NCBI GenBank assembly: GCA_020637235.1
Contig: JACJWG010000003.1
Location: 248,001 to 312,000, forward strand
DNA: 64,000 nt
From: Acidimicrobiaceae bacterium
GTDB taxonomy: Bacteria > Actinomycetota > Acidimicrobiia > Acidimicrobiales > Ilumatobacteraceae
Direction of reading: 5' to 3'
The number at the start of each line of letters is the position of its first letter. Positions within the stretch are counted from its first letter, which is position 1. A model generated the notes under the pieces. That model worked only from the letters and a program-made list of their open reading frames with translations, was not told the origin of the DNA and made no database searches. Shown piece after piece: positions 27,980 through 38,133 of the stretch. The position numbers and the translations under genes are program-made.

Positions 27980-28148
27980 CCTTCGTGAGCCGGATGCGCA
28001 GATGTTGCGCATGTCGCTCACGAAAGCCCGACCGGTCACCGCCTTCGTGAGCCGGATGCGCAGATGTTGCGCATGTCGCTCACGAAAGCCCGACCGGTCC
28101 CCGCCTTCGTGAGCCGGATGCGCACATATGGCGCATGCGGCTCACGAA
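27980..28148. repeat. Three 62-bp tandem units, each an imperfect long inverted repeat
   Basis: CCTTCGTGAGCCGGATGCGCA begins at 27980 and recurs in near-identical form at 28042 and 28104, a period of exactly 62. Within each unit TTCGTGAGC and ATGCGCA are mirrored by TGCGCAT and GCTCACGAA around a short loop. The third unit is almost perfect (17 of 18 positions) and ends the array. The connecting stretch GCCCGACCGGTC(A/C)CCG follows units 1 and 2 only. The array occupies the region between divergent mfd and the ABC-F gene. The remaining bases (27942-27979 and 28149-28254) hold the ABC-F ribosome site (GAGGAGA) and nothing else obvious. Confidence 0.88.
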
Positions 28149-28254
28149 GGGCGTGGCAGGATGGGGACGTGCTGTGAGCCGTCGTCGCCGACCCGTCCAT
28201 CCAGCGCCGTGAGCGTCCGATCCGTCGAGACCCCGGCCCGCCCGAGGAGACCTC

Positions 28255-29907
<1,653 letters not shown>

Positions 29908-29914
29908 ACCTGGA

Positions 29915-32377
29915 TCAACGACGGGCAGCGACGGCCGCGCGCTGCTGCTGTGCCACCAACCAGGTGCGGAACTCCTCGGCCGGCAGCGGCCGAGCGATCA
30001 GATAGCCCTGCGCGGCGTCGCACCCGAGGCCGTGGAGGACCTCGAGTGCGAGTTCGGTCTCCACCCCCTCGGCCACCACCTTCAGGCCGAGGTTGTGGCC
30101 GAGGTCGATCGTCGACCGCACGATCACCTCGTCGCCCTGACCGTCGGGTTCGCCGAGTCCGATCACGAAGCTGCGGTCGATCTTCACGTGGTGGATCGGC
30201 AGCCGCCGCAGATAGGCCAGCGACGAGTAGCCCGTGCCGTAGTCGTCGACCGCGACGTCGATGCCCGCATCCGCCAGACGTCGGAGCAGCACGATCGCCC
30301 GCTCGGGTTCGGTCATCACCGACCCCTCCGTGACCTCGAGGTGGAGCGCACTGGTGGGCACCCCGGCGGCGGCCACCATCGCGATCACCGTCTCGGGGAG
30401 CGACTCGTCGAGCAGGTCCTGAGGCGACAGGTTCACGGCGATCGACGCATCGGGGACGACGGACCGCGCCAGGCGCACCTCGCGCAGCGCCATCTCGATC
30501 ACGTGGTCGGTCAGCCGGCGGATGAGCCCGCCCCGCTCGGCGAGCTCGACGATCTCGGGTGGCGGGACCGGCCCGTGGTCGGGATGCGTCCACCGCACGA
30601 GCGCCTCGGCGCCGATCGGTCGGCGGGTCGCGACGTCGATCTTCGGTTGGAACAGCACGGTGAGCTCGTCACGCTCGATCGCGTCGCGCAGCGCTGCGGC
30701 CAGTTCGAGCCGGCGGCGGCCACTGCGCAGATCGTCGCCGGCGGCCGACCACCGCAGGGTGCCGCTGCGCACCGCCTGGGTGCAGGCTGCGGCGGCGCGG
30801 TGGGTGAGGGTCGACATCTCGGTCGCACCGGCACCGCACACCGCCACGCCGGCGACCGGTGTCACCACGATCGCCCGTCCGTCCACGTCGACGGGCCGGC
30901 GCAGCAGGTCGATCGCCCGGTCGGCGCGCTCGCCGATGTCGAGCCCGCTCCGTTCGCGGAACACGAGCACGAACTGCGCCACGCCGGTGCGGGCCAGCAC
31001 GGCGTCGCCGAACTCGTCGACGAGTCGGGTGACGACACGCTGCACCACACGATCGGTCGCGTCGCGTCCGAGCACGCCGAGCAGCTCGGCGGCATCGCGG
31101 AGTTCCAGGACGAGCGCCGCATCGCCCACCTCCGACGTCTGGCCGTGCAGCGCGGCCTCGAGCCCGCGAGCGTTCAGGAGCCCGGTGTGCACGTCGAGAC
31201 GGGCCAGCCGGTCGAGCTCCGCGTCGAGTGCCTGGCTGCGCATCACGGCGGCGAGATGGTTCACCACGGCCGACCCCAACGACGCGTCGGTCCGGGTGAA
31301 CGGCGCGCCGGTCCCGAGACGGTTCGCGGCCAGCACCACGCCCCGTTCACCGCCGCGGCGGAACGGCAGCGCCACACACTGGTCCACCGGTGTGGCCGCG
31401 GCGCCGAGCTGACGGATGCCGAGCTGGCGCCGCACGTCGGTGGCACCCACGACCACGGCCGCGGCGTCGAGGCGGGCGGGCGCCAGCAGCGGGTCGTCCG
31501 GCTCGATCACCTCCATCGCAGCGCGACCGTGACGCAGCTCGATGCGCACGGGCGGGTGCTCGTCGTCACCGGTGAGCACCATGACGACCGTCTCGACGTT
31601 CAGCAGGTCGCGCAACTCGACGAGCGCAGCGGTGAGCAGGTGGTCGTCGTCGGCCGCCCCGAGGGCGTCGGTGAACCGGGCGACGGCCTCCAACTGGTCG
31701 ACACGTTGCTGGATCGTCTCCGACAGCCGCGCCGCGGCCCAGAGGCCCACCACCGGCAGCGCGCCGACGGCGACCAGCCACCAACCGTTCCGAGCGGCCA
31801 GGACGAGCAGGGCGCCGAGGCTCGCGTTCGTGACGTAGACGACCTGCATCCGGGCAGTGGTGCGCAGCACGGCACGTGTGGTGCCGGGCTGCACGACCCG
31901 CATGACGTTCACGAGCATGGATGCGTTCACGATGTTGGCGGCGAGGGCGGCGAGCATCAACCACACCACGAGCAGCGTCGGCGACGTGTGCTGCTCGACA
32001 ATGCGCATCACGGCGCACGCGACGGCGGTCTCCAGCGCGAACACCGACGCGTTGAAGACCGTCTTGAAACGGGGCACGCGACGCACCGAGCCGGCGACCG
32101 CCGCGGCCAACGAGCGGGTGACCACGAGCGCGGCAGGGGCGATGAACGCGAGCCCGATCACGAACGGCACCTCGCCCAGCGAGTAGGTGTACGAGTCGCG
32201 GCGGAACTGGACGTGTGCGATGAACACCTCGGCGAGCGTGGCGCCGACGGCGACGGCGACGAGTGCCCCCCAGTTCATGTGTGCAGCCGGCGCATCGCCG
32301 TGCACCGCAGCCGTGATCGCCAGCGCGCACGCGAACTGCGCGGCGGCGAGGCCGTGGACCCGGTGGAGTGTCTGCAC
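29915..32377 (-). CDS. Membrane EAL-domain c-di-GMP phosphodiesterase with degenerate GGDEF domain
   Basis: An 820-residue protein. Residues 1 to about 220 hold roughly six or seven membrane segments (a MASE-like sensor), followed by a GAF-like region (about 225-390). The GGDEF domain has lost its motif (RTGVAQFVLVF where GG[DE]EF belongs), so it should not make c-di-GMP. The C-terminal EAL domain is intact: AEALVRW, NLSPQDL, DDYGTGYSSL, KIDRSF, EGVET and QGYL, with all expected metal and catalytic residues. It most likely degrades c-di-GMP in response to a membrane or small-molecule signal. It lies 41 bases downstream of the subtilase gene. Confidence 0.9.
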   Translation of the reverse strand: MQTLHRVHGLAAAQFACALAITAAVHGDAPAAHMNWGALVAVAVGATLAEVFIAHVQFRRDSYTYSLGEVPFVIGLAFIAPAALVVTRSLAAAVAGSVRRVPRFKTVFNASVFALETAVACAVMRIVEQHTSPTLLVVWLMLAALAANIVNASMLVNVMRVVQPGTTRAVLRTTARMQVVYVTNASLGALLVLAARNGWWLVAVGALPVVGLWAAARLSETIQQRVDQLEAVARFTDALGAADDDHLLTAALVELRDLLNVETVVMVLTGDDEHPPVRIELRHGRAAMEVIEPDDPLLAPARLDAAAVVVGATDVRRQLGIRQLGAAATPVDQCVALPFRRGGERGVVLAANRLGTGAPFTRTDASLGSAVVNHLAAVMRSQALDAELDRLARLDVHTGLLNARGLEAALHGQTSEVGDAALVLELRDAAELLGVLGRDATDRVVQRVVTRLVDEFGDAVLARTGVAQFVLVFRERSGLDIGERADRAIDLLRRPVDVDGRAIVVTPVAGVAVCGAGATEMSTLTHRAAAACTQAVRSGTLRWSAAGDDLRSGRRRLELAAALRDAIERDELTVLFQPKIDVATRRPIGAEALVRWTHPDHGPVPPPEIVELAERGGLIRRLTDHVIEMALREVRLARSVVPDASIAVNLSPQDLLDESLPETVIAMVAAAGVPTSALHLEVTEGSVMTEPERAIVLLRRLADAGIDVAVDDYGTGYSSLAYLRRLPIHHVKIDRSFVIGLGEPDGQGDEVIVRSTIDLGHNLGLKVVAEGVETELALEVLHGLGCDAAQGYLIARPLPAEEFRTWLVAQQQRAAVAARR

Positions 32378-32418
32378 CGGAGAGATCGTCCGGTCTCGGG
32401 CCGCCCCGTCGGGTCAGC

Positions 32419-33933
32419 TCACGACCAGGAGCCGCCGGACCAGGAGCCGCCGGACCAGGAGCCACCGGACCAGGAGCCACCGGACCAGGAGCCGCCGGAC
32501 CAGGAGCCACCGGACCAGGAGCCACCGGACCAGGAGCCGCCGGACCAGGAGCCACCGGACCAGGAGCCACCCGACCAGGAGCCACCCGACCAGGAGCCAC
32601 CCGACCACGTGGTCCCCCTCAGGGTCGCTCGCACCCACGACGGACCGTTCCAGCGCTGACCGGTGAACGTCTGCTCACCCACGAGCGCGATGCCGGCCAC
32701 CACGACGGTGTCGAGACCACGTGACAGATGGAGCAGACCGAGGCCGGTGGACGGCAGGTGGAGCTGGCGAGCGAACAGCGTCGGCCGTCGGCCCAACGCG
32801 TCGTCGACGTCGAGCATGCCCTGGCCCTGCTGGGTGACGGGCTGACGCTTGAGCGAGTCGGCGCTGGCCCGCAGCACCTGCTTCACCTGATCGGGGGTCA
32901 GCCGCGGTGACTGCTCGAGCACGAGGGCCACGGCTCCGGACACCACCGCGGCGGCCTGCGACGAACCCGACCCCCGGAACAGGTGCTCGCCCACTCGAGC
33001 GTCGGGGAACTCGACGTCCAGGCGGCTGCCCGGCACCCGCAGGCTCTCGATCGAGCGACCGGGCGCGACGACGTCGGGGTTGCGCAGCCCGTTGCCGTTC
33101 GACGCGAACGACGGGATCGCCCAGGTCGCACCCACCTGCTCGGCGGGGCCCACCGTGAGCACGAACGGGTCGGTGGCCGGCGTCGCCATGCCCGTGAGCG
33201 CACGCCCGTCGTTGCCGCTCGCGACCACCACCACGATGCCCGCGAACCACGCCCGTTCGACCGCTCGGGCCAGTGGATCGACGGCGCTCGGCTGCACGCC
33301 GTCGGTGCCGAACGAGAGGTTGACGACGCGGATGTTCAGCCCGTTGTCGGTGCGGTGCTCCACGATCCAGTCGAGCGCGGCGATCACCTGCGACACGTCG
33401 ACGGCGCCGGTGTTGTCGCCCACCTTCACGTTCACGAGCCGTGCCCCGGGAGCGATGCCGCGGAACGATCCGTCGGCGGTCGATCCGGCGATGATCGCCG
33501 CCATGTGGGTGCCGTGGCCGTAGCCGTCGAGGTGGCGCAGTCGATCGTCGCCGGCGTCGAAGGACAGATCGGGGCCGTTCACCACCTTGCCCGGCGCGTC
33601 GAGTCCGGCGACCGGCGAGATCCCGGTGTCGATCACGGCGATGTCGACGCCGGCGCCGGTGAGCCCCCGGGCGTGCGCGACGTCGGCGCCGATCGTGCGG
33701 GCCACCTGTGCCAGGTCACCCTGGGGTGCCACCGTGCCGGCCGGCGCGCCGGCACCGGAGGTGGCAGCGGGTCCGGCCCAGGCCGTCCCGATCGGGAGTG
33801 CCGCTGCGCTCGTCGCGACGAGCGCCGTCAGGGCGACGAGGAATCCGGGGCGCCGTCGCGGTGCACCGGATCGATGGGGACGAGTCGTTCGTGTCGAAGG
33901 ACGCGAGGAGAGATCCAGGTGATGGGGTCGCAT
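32419..33933 (-). CDS. Secreted subtilisin-like S8 serine peptidase with C-terminal W-S-G-G-S repeats
   Basis: A 504-residue exported protease. After a long basic n-region comes a hydrophobic core and AWAG cleavage site near residue 53. The triad is clear: Asp in DIAVIDTGIS, His in GYGHGTHMA, Ser in RGSGSSQAAAVVSG; the Asn of the oxyanion hole is in VVASGNDG. The last 65 residues are about 12 copies of WSGGS and end at WS. Such tails occur on subtilases of Acidimicrobiia relatives and may bind a cell-surface polymer or serve as a sorting tail; neither is proven. The EAL gene follows within 41 bases. Confidence 0.9.
   Translation of the reverse strand: MRPHHLDLSSRPSTRTTRPHRSGAPRRRPGFLVALTALVATSAAALPIGTAWAGPAATSGAGAPAGTVAPQGDLAQVARTIGADVAHARGLTGAGVDIAVIDTGISPVAGLDAPGKVVNGPDLSFDAGDDRLRHLDGYGHGTHMAAIIAGSTADGSFRGIAPGARLVNVKVGDNTGAVDVSQVIAALDWIVEHRTDNGLNIRVVNLSFGTDGVQPSAVDPLARAVERAWFAGIVVVVASGNDGRALTGMATPATDPFVLTVGPAEQVGATWAIPSFASNGNGLRNPDVVAPGRSIESLRVPGSRLDVEFPDARVGEHLFRGSGSSQAAAVVSGAVALVLEQSPRLTPDQVKQVLRASADSLKRQPVTQQGQGMLDVDDALGRRPTLFARQLHLPSTGLGLLHLSRGLDTVVVAGIALVGEQTFTGQRWNGPSWVRATLRGTTWSGGSWSGGSWSGGSWSGGSWSGGSWSGGSWSGGSWSGGSWSGGSWSGGSWSGGSWSGGSWS
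32422..32613. repeat. 15-bp coding minisatellite (12 copies) encoding the W-S-G-G-S tail
   Basis: On the plus strand the unit CCAGGAGCC(G/A)CCGGA repeats with a 15-base period. Twelve CCAGGA anchors can be counted. Variation is confined to third positions (GCC or ACC, and C in place of G in the last copies), so the peptide WSGGS is kept while the DNA drifts. That points to selection on the protein as well as slippage. Confidence 0.9.
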
Positions 33934-33962
33934 GGACGTCTGCCGCCTTTCCGTGCCGTGCG

Positions 33963-33982
33963 CACCCCCCGATTCGGGGGTG
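33963..33982. promoter_or_regulatory. GC-rich dyad in the leader between pth and the subtilase gene
   Basis: CACCCCC and GGGGGTG form a 7-bp stem around a 6-base loop, 30-49 bases before the subtilase start codon. It may terminate read-through from pth or sit in the subtilase leader. A second dyad (GGTGAC with GTCACC) lies at about 34093-34116. The rest of 33934-34131 shows no recognisable element. Confidence 0.4.
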
Positions 33983-34131
33983 TCGAAGCATCAGACCTCA
34001 CCACCGGTGGCGACTCAAGGGGGTGGTGCCCAAGCCTCCGGCAAGACCCGGTCAAGTCGGATGCGACGCGTGAGCCGATCACCCCCCGACGGGTGACGCG
34101 GACCCCCAGGTCACCCCGCGGCGTGGCCCGA

Positions 34132-34722
34132 TCAGGCGGGATCGAGCGTCTTGGTGTTGTAGATCCGCTGCGCGGCATCGACGCCGTCGGTCAGCACCAC
34201 CTGCACGGCGTCGGCGGCATGCTGGACGGCGACGTCGAGCAGTTCGCGCTCGCGCGGTGGCAGCTTCGACAGCACGTGTCCGGCACCGTGTTCTCGCGAC
34301 GGCGGCTTGCCGATCCCGATCCGCACCCGGACGTAGTCCTGGGTGTGGAGATGGGCGGTGATGCTGCGGAGGCCGTTGTTGCCGGCGAGCCCGCCGCCGA
34401 CCTTCACGCGCACCACGCCCGGCGCGAGGTCGAGCTCGTCGTGCACCACGATCAGCTGGCCGGGATCGGTGAGGCCGTGTCGCTTCATCAGCGGACGCAC
34501 CGCCTGCCCACTTTCGTTCATGTACGTGAGCGGGAACACGAGCACCACGCGCACACCCTCGATCGCGCAGTCGGCGACGGTGGCCTGGTCGCGGCCGGGC
34601 TTCAACACCACGCCGGCCCGGCGGGCGAGCTCGTCGATCACCTCGGCACCGACGTTGTGGCGCGTGCGTTCGTACTGTCGGCCCGGGTTCCCGAGCCCCA
34701 CGACGAGTGCCTCGACCGCCAT
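34132..34722 (-). CDS. pth: Peptidyl-tRNA hydrolase
   Basis: A 196-residue enzyme that frees tRNA from peptidyl-tRNAs dropped by ribosomes. All active-site residues are recognisable: Asn in VGLGNPGRQYERTRHN, the catalytic His of TRHNVG, Asp in VVHDELDLAPG and Asn in GNNGLRSI. Length is typical. It is the last gene of the glmU-prs-rplY-pth row, 54 bases after rplY. Confidence 0.96.
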   Translation of the reverse strand: MAVEALVVGLGNPGRQYERTRHNVGAEVIDELARRAGVVLKPGRDQATVADCAIEGVRVVLVFPLTYMNESGQAVRPLMKRHGLTDPGQLIVVHDELDLAPGVVRVKVGGGLAGNNGLRSITAHLHTQDYVRVRIGIGKPPSREHGAGHVLSKLPPRERELLDVAVQHAADAVQVVLTDGVDAAQRIYNTKTLDPA

Positions 34723-34776
34723 GCGATCAGTCTCGCAGGTCGAGCGCCGCGCACCCGGGGCGATCGCCCCGGGGAC

Positions 34777-35406
34777 TCACTCGCCCTCGGCGGCCTCGCT
34801 GCCCTCGCCCTCGGCGGCCTCGTCGTCGCCGGCGTTGGCCGCCGCAGCGGCGCGGGTGAGGATCACCGTGACGACGGGCATCTCGGGGTCGCCCGTGGCG
34901 GTGACGCCCGACGGCATCGGCACGTCGGCGAGGCGGACGACGTCGCCGACCTGCATGTCGGTGATGTCGATCACGAACTCGTTCGGCATGTTGTTCGGTG
35001 TGGTGAGCACCTCGATCGTGTCGACCGCCGGGTCGACCAGGCCGCCCTCGGAGAGCACGGCCTTCGCCTCGCCCTCGAGACGCACCGGCACCGACACCGT
35101 GATCTCCTCGTTCATGTTCACCTGGAGGAAGTCGATGTGGTTCACCGTGCGCCGGATCGGGTGGCGCTGCAGCTCCTTCACCACGGCCGGGTACTTGGCC
35201 CCGTCGACCTCGAGCGAGAGCACGGTGTTGACGCCGGCCGGACCCGACAGGGCCACGCGCAGTTCGCGACGCTCGACGGTCAGCGAGATCGGGGTCATGC
35301 CGCGTCCGTACAGGACACCGGGGATGTGGCCCTCGGCGCGGAGGCGACGAGCGGCGGCCGAGCCGGTGGGACGGCCGGTGGTGGCGACGAGCGTGGTTTG
35401 CGACAT
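34777..35406 (-). CDS. rplY: 50S ribosomal protein L25, long CTC form
   Basis: A 209-residue 5S-rRNA-binding ribosomal protein. The N-terminal L25 barrel (GSAAARRLRAEGHIPGVLYG) is followed by the general-stress CTC domain (VDPAVDTIEVLTTPNNMPNE). It ends in an acidic tail (DDEAAEGEGSEAAEGE). It stands between prs and pth, as in most actinobacteria. Confidence 0.95.
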   Translation of the reverse strand: MSQTTLVATTGRPTGSAAARRLRAEGHIPGVLYGRGMTPISLTVERRELRVALSGPAGVNTVLSLEVDGAKYPAVVKELQRHPIRRTVNHIDFLQVNMNEEITVSVPVRLEGEAKAVLSEGGLVDPAVDTIEVLTTPNNMPNEFVIDITDMQVGDVVRLADVPMPSGVTATGDPEMPVVTVILTRAAAAANAGDDEAAEGEGSEAAEGE

Positions 35407-35534
35407 GACGAGCCTCGATCAGATCCGTGCATCCAGAAACGATGCAGAACGGCTCGCCATGCTATCGGCGCTCCGACGCGAACCGCCACTCGCCGGAGCG
35501 GTCGTTGCGGCCCTCGTCGAGTTCGCCGCCGCGC

Positions 35535-36524
35535 TCAGGCCTGGTTCTCGCCGCCGAAGATCTCGCTGACGCTCGTGTCGTCGAACACGGCGTTCAGGGC
35601 ATCGGCGATCAGCGGGGCGATCGACAGCACCTCGATCTTGTCGATCTGCTTCTCGGGCGGCAGCGGCAGGGTGTTGGTGAGCACCACGCGCTCGATGCGG
35701 GCGTTCTTCAGCCGGTCGATCGCCGGGCCGGACAGCACACCGTGCGTCGCCATCGCCCACACCTCGGTGGCGCCGCGGGCGAGCAACACGTCGGCGGCCG
35801 CGACGATGGTGCCGCCCGAGTCGATCATGTCGTCGGTGAGGATGCACAGGCGGCCCTCGACGTCGCCGATGACCTCCTTCGCCTCGGCGACGTTGGCCGT
35901 GCCCTTCGGTCGCCGCTTGTAGATGAATGCGAGGTCGGCGCCCTTGTCGGACAGGTGCTGGGCCATCCGCTCCGCCACCTTGATGCGGCCGGCGTCGGGC
36001 GACACGATCACCGGGTTGTCGGCGTGTTCGCGCACGTAGTTCTCGAGCACCGGCATCGCGGTGAGGTGGTCGACGGGCCCGTCGAAGAAGCCCTGGATCT
36101 GACCGCTGTGCAGATCGATCGAGATCATCCGCTTCGCCCCGGCGGCACGGAACATGTCGGCCACCAGCTTCGCGGTGATCGGCTCGCGACCTTCGGCCTT
36201 GCGGTCCTGGCGGGCGTAGCCGTAGAACGGGCACACCGCCGTGATCCGCTTCGCCGAAGCCCGGTGCGCGGCGTCGATCATGATCAGCTGCTCCATGATC
36301 GAGTCGTTGATCGAGCGGCCGTCGCAGCCGTAGTGGGTCTGCATCACGAACACGTCGGTGCCGCGGATCGACTCGGCGAACCGCGGACGCACCTCACCGT
36401 TGGCGAACTGGACGATGTTCGCGTCGCCGAGCGTCACCCCCAGATGGGCCGCCACCTCCTCCGCCAGCGCGGGGTGCGTGCGCCCGGAATAGAGCGACAT
36501 CCGCTTGGTGGTGACCTTCTGCAT
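35535..36524 (-). CDS. prs: Ribose-phosphate pyrophosphokinase (PRPP synthetase)
   Basis: A 329-residue cytosolic enzyme that makes PRPP from ribose 5-phosphate and ATP, for nucleotide, His and Trp synthesis. Class I features are present: the ATP-binding segment around YGYARQDRKAEGREPI, the metal-binding DLHSGQIQGFF, the flexible loop VIVSPDAGRIKVAE and the PRPP loop DDMIDSGGTI. It follows glmU by 42 bases, the usual order. Confidence 0.97.
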   Translation of the reverse strand: MQKVTTKRMSLYSGRTHPALAEEVAAHLGVTLGDANIVQFANGEVRPRFAESIRGTDVFVMQTHYGCDGRSINDSIMEQLIMIDAAHRASAKRITAVCPFYGYARQDRKAEGREPITAKLVADMFRAAGAKRMISIDLHSGQIQGFFDGPVDHLTAMPVLENYVREHADNPVIVSPDAGRIKVAERMAQHLSDKGADLAFIYKRRPKGTANVAEAKEVIGDVEGRLCILTDDMIDSGGTIVAAADVLLARGATEVWAMATHGVLSGPAIDRLKNARIERVVLTNTLPLPPEKQIDKIEVLSIAPLIADALNAVFDDTSVSEIFGGENQA

Positions 36525-36566
36525 GTGGGGCTGCTTTCGTGGGGCGCCGGGTGAGGCCGGCGGGCA

Positions 36567-37664
36567 TCAGGCGGTAGGCGCAGTGTAGAACGCGCCGGTC
36601 GTCACCCCCGCAGCGACGCTGCTGCCGACCGGCAGGTGCGCGAACGGCCCGACGTGGGCCCCGTCGCCCACCTCGGCGTCGTGGCCGACCGTCTGCTCGA
36701 CATTGCTGCCGGCACCCACCCGGCAGTCGACGAGACGGGTGTCGGGGCCGATGTCGCACCCGTCGCCGATGACGGTGTCGCCCTGGAGCATCGTGCCCGG
36801 ATACAGCGTGACGTCGCGGCCGAGGGTGACCGTGACGTCGATGAACGTCTGGCGCGGGTCGAGCATCGTGACGCCCTGCAACAACCAGTGCCGGTTGATG
36901 CGGTGGCGCAGTTCGCGCTCGGCGAGGGCGAGTTGCCAGCGGTCGTTCACGCCCTGGGTCTCGGCCTCGGGCGCTTCGAAGCTGCCGACGCGGTGGCCCA
37001 TGCTGGCGAGCACCCCGATCACGTCGGTGAGGTAGTACTCGCCCTGGGCGTTGTCGGGTGACAGGTGACGCAGCGCCGGCCCGAGCAGATCGCGACGGAA
37101 CGCGTACATGCCCATGTTGACCTCGCGGATCGCCCGTTCCTCGTCGCTCGCGTCGCGCTGCTCCACGATGCGCAGCACCCGACCGTCGCCCGCCTTGGAC
37201 GGCCCCCGCAGCACCCGGCCGTAGCCGGTGGGGTCGTCGAGCACGCTGGTGGTGATCGTGGCCGCGTTGCCGTGGGCGACGTGTGCGGCGACGAGGCCGT
37301 CGAGCGTCTCGGGTCGGAGCAGCGGGGTGTCGCCGGGCAACACGATCACGGTGGAGTCGTCGTCGAGGTCGTCGCCCGGGATGACGGTCATGCCCACCAT
37401 CGCCGCGTCGCCCGTGCCGCGCTGCACGGTCTGTTCGACGAAGCTGACGTTGGCCCAGGCGGGGGCCTGTTCCTGCACCTTCTTGGTCACCCGTTCGGCG
37501 CCGTGGCCGACGACGAGCACGGTGCGGTCGACCTCGAGCCGCTCGAGTGCGTGGATGACGTGCATCACCATGGCGCGACCACAGATCATGTGCAGCGGCT
37601 TCGGGCGCGACGAGCGCATGCGCGACCCTTCGCCGGCCGCGAGGACGATGGCGGAGACTCCCAT
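36567..37664 (-). CDS. glmU: GlmU-type UDP-GlcNAc pyrophosphorylase lacking the acetyltransferase half
   Basis: A 365-residue protein against roughly 450-480 for bifunctional GlmU. The uridylyltransferase domain is complete: LAAGEGSRMRSSRPKPLH at the start, VLPGDTPLLRP, and YYLTDVIGVL. The left-handed beta-helix begins (TFIDVTVTLGRDVTLYPGT) but ends after about four coils at TTGAFYTAPTA. The coils that carry the catalytic His and acetyl-CoA-binding residues (normally in the GEGTKVPHLSYVGD and NYDG stretches) are missing. The 42 bases before prs contain no continuation in any frame, so this is not a simple frameshift. It should make UDP-GlcNAc from ready GlcNAc-1-P only. Confidence 0.88.
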   Translation of the reverse strand: MGVSAIVLAAGEGSRMRSSRPKPLHMICGRAMVMHVIHALERLEVDRTVLVVGHGAERVTKKVQEQAPAWANVSFVEQTVQRGTGDAAMVGMTVIPGDDLDDDSTVIVLPGDTPLLRPETLDGLVAAHVAHGNAATITTSVLDDPTGYGRVLRGPSKAGDGRVLRIVEQRDASDEERAIREVNMGMYAFRRDLLGPALRHLSPDNAQGEYYLTDVIGVLASMGHRVGSFEAPEAETQGVNDRWQLALAERELRHRINRHWLLQGVTMLDPRQTFIDVTVTLGRDVTLYPGTMLQGDTVIGDGCDIGPDTRLVDCRVGAGSNVEQTVGHDAEVGDGAHVGPFAHLPVGSSVAAGVTTGAFYTAPTA

Positions 37665-37762
37665 GGAGAGGTTCTACCGCACACCGGCGGCCGCCAGACG
37701 ACCACACGCACGGACGTGGGCGGCTCGTCGTCGTCGGGACGCGCCGCCGTCGTCGCGATCGG

Positions 37763-37833
37763 TTCCGGGGAGAGGACTCGAACCCCTATACGCGGCACCA
37801 AAAACCGCTGTCCTGCCATTGAACGACCCCGGA
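37763..37833 (-). tRNA. tRNA-Gln (anticodon TTG)
   Basis: Read on the minus strand, the acceptor stem TCCGGGG pairs with CCCCGGA. The D-stem is GTTC with GGAC, and the anticodon stem GCGGT with GCCGC encloses the loop TTTTGGT, giving anticodon TTG (reads CAA/CAG). The T-arm is AGGGG-TTCGAGT-CCTCT. CCA is not encoded. It lies upstream of glmU, opposite the small basic gene at 37914. Confidence 0.95.
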
Positions 37834-37913
37834 TGGACGGCGCCCACGTTACCGGCGGCGAGGCGTCGGGCATTTTGGGTTCGGCCCCGACAGCCGATAG
37901 CGTCTCACGAGCT

Positions 37914-38006
37914 ATGGGTTCTCTGATCAAGAAGCGCCGCAAGCGCATGCGCAAGAAGAAGCACAAGAAGATGCTGCGGCGCACGCGCCACCAGCGTCGC
38001 AAGTAG
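37914..38006 (+). CDS. AURKAIP1/COX24-domain small basic protein (ribosome-associated)
   Basis: A 30-residue protein, more than half Lys and Arg, starting MGSLIKKRRKRMRKKKHKK and ending TRHQRRK. This is the conserved actinobacterial form of the COX24/AURKAIP1 domain, which in mitochondria and some bacteria is a small-subunit ribosomal protein. It is too short for most gene finders but the match is nearly complete. There is no clear ribosome-binding site, and a stem-loop follows at 38058. Confidence 0.88.
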   Translation: MGSLIKKRRKRMRKKKHKKMLRRTRHQRRK

Positions 38007-38057
38007 TCCGACCGCCGCCCGGACCGCGCCACGCGCGGGTTCGGCACCACCTCGTTC

Positions 38058-38088
38058 CGACCCCCTCGGCCACGCCGCACGGGGGTCG
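38058..38088. terminator. Stem-loop between the COX24-type gene and ispE (convergent ends)
   Basis: CGACCCCC (38058-38065) pairs with GGGGGTCG (38081-38088) around a 15-base loop, followed by TT. It lies between two convergent 3' ends and could stop transcription from either side. Confidence 0.55.
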
Positions 38089-38133
38089 TTGCGCGTTCGC
38101 GAGCCCGCCGATCACCCACACACCCCGGTTCGT

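Noticed and set aside
24030..28112. Long plus-strand open frame of about 1360 codons opposite mfd
   Set aside because: It is the antisense of mfd and the DUF4032 gene; third-position GC bias and protein motifs are all on the minus strand. GC-rich DNA leaves such frames open.
29915..32377. Diguanylate cyclase activity
   Set aside because: The GG[DE]EF motif is absent, so cyclase function was not called.
34021..34062. c-di-GMP (GEMM-I) riboswitch, because of AAGCCTCCGGC at 34032
   Set aside because: The other helices and the GNRA loop are missing, and on that strand no gene follows for a long way.
35405..35569. Small plus-strand gene (54 residues) in the rplY-prs gap
   Set aside because: No ribosome site, no codon bias; it runs through the rplY promoter region and into prs antisense.
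36525..36566. Frameshifted remainder of GlmU
   Set aside because: The 42 bases before prs hold no beta-helix repeats in any frame.
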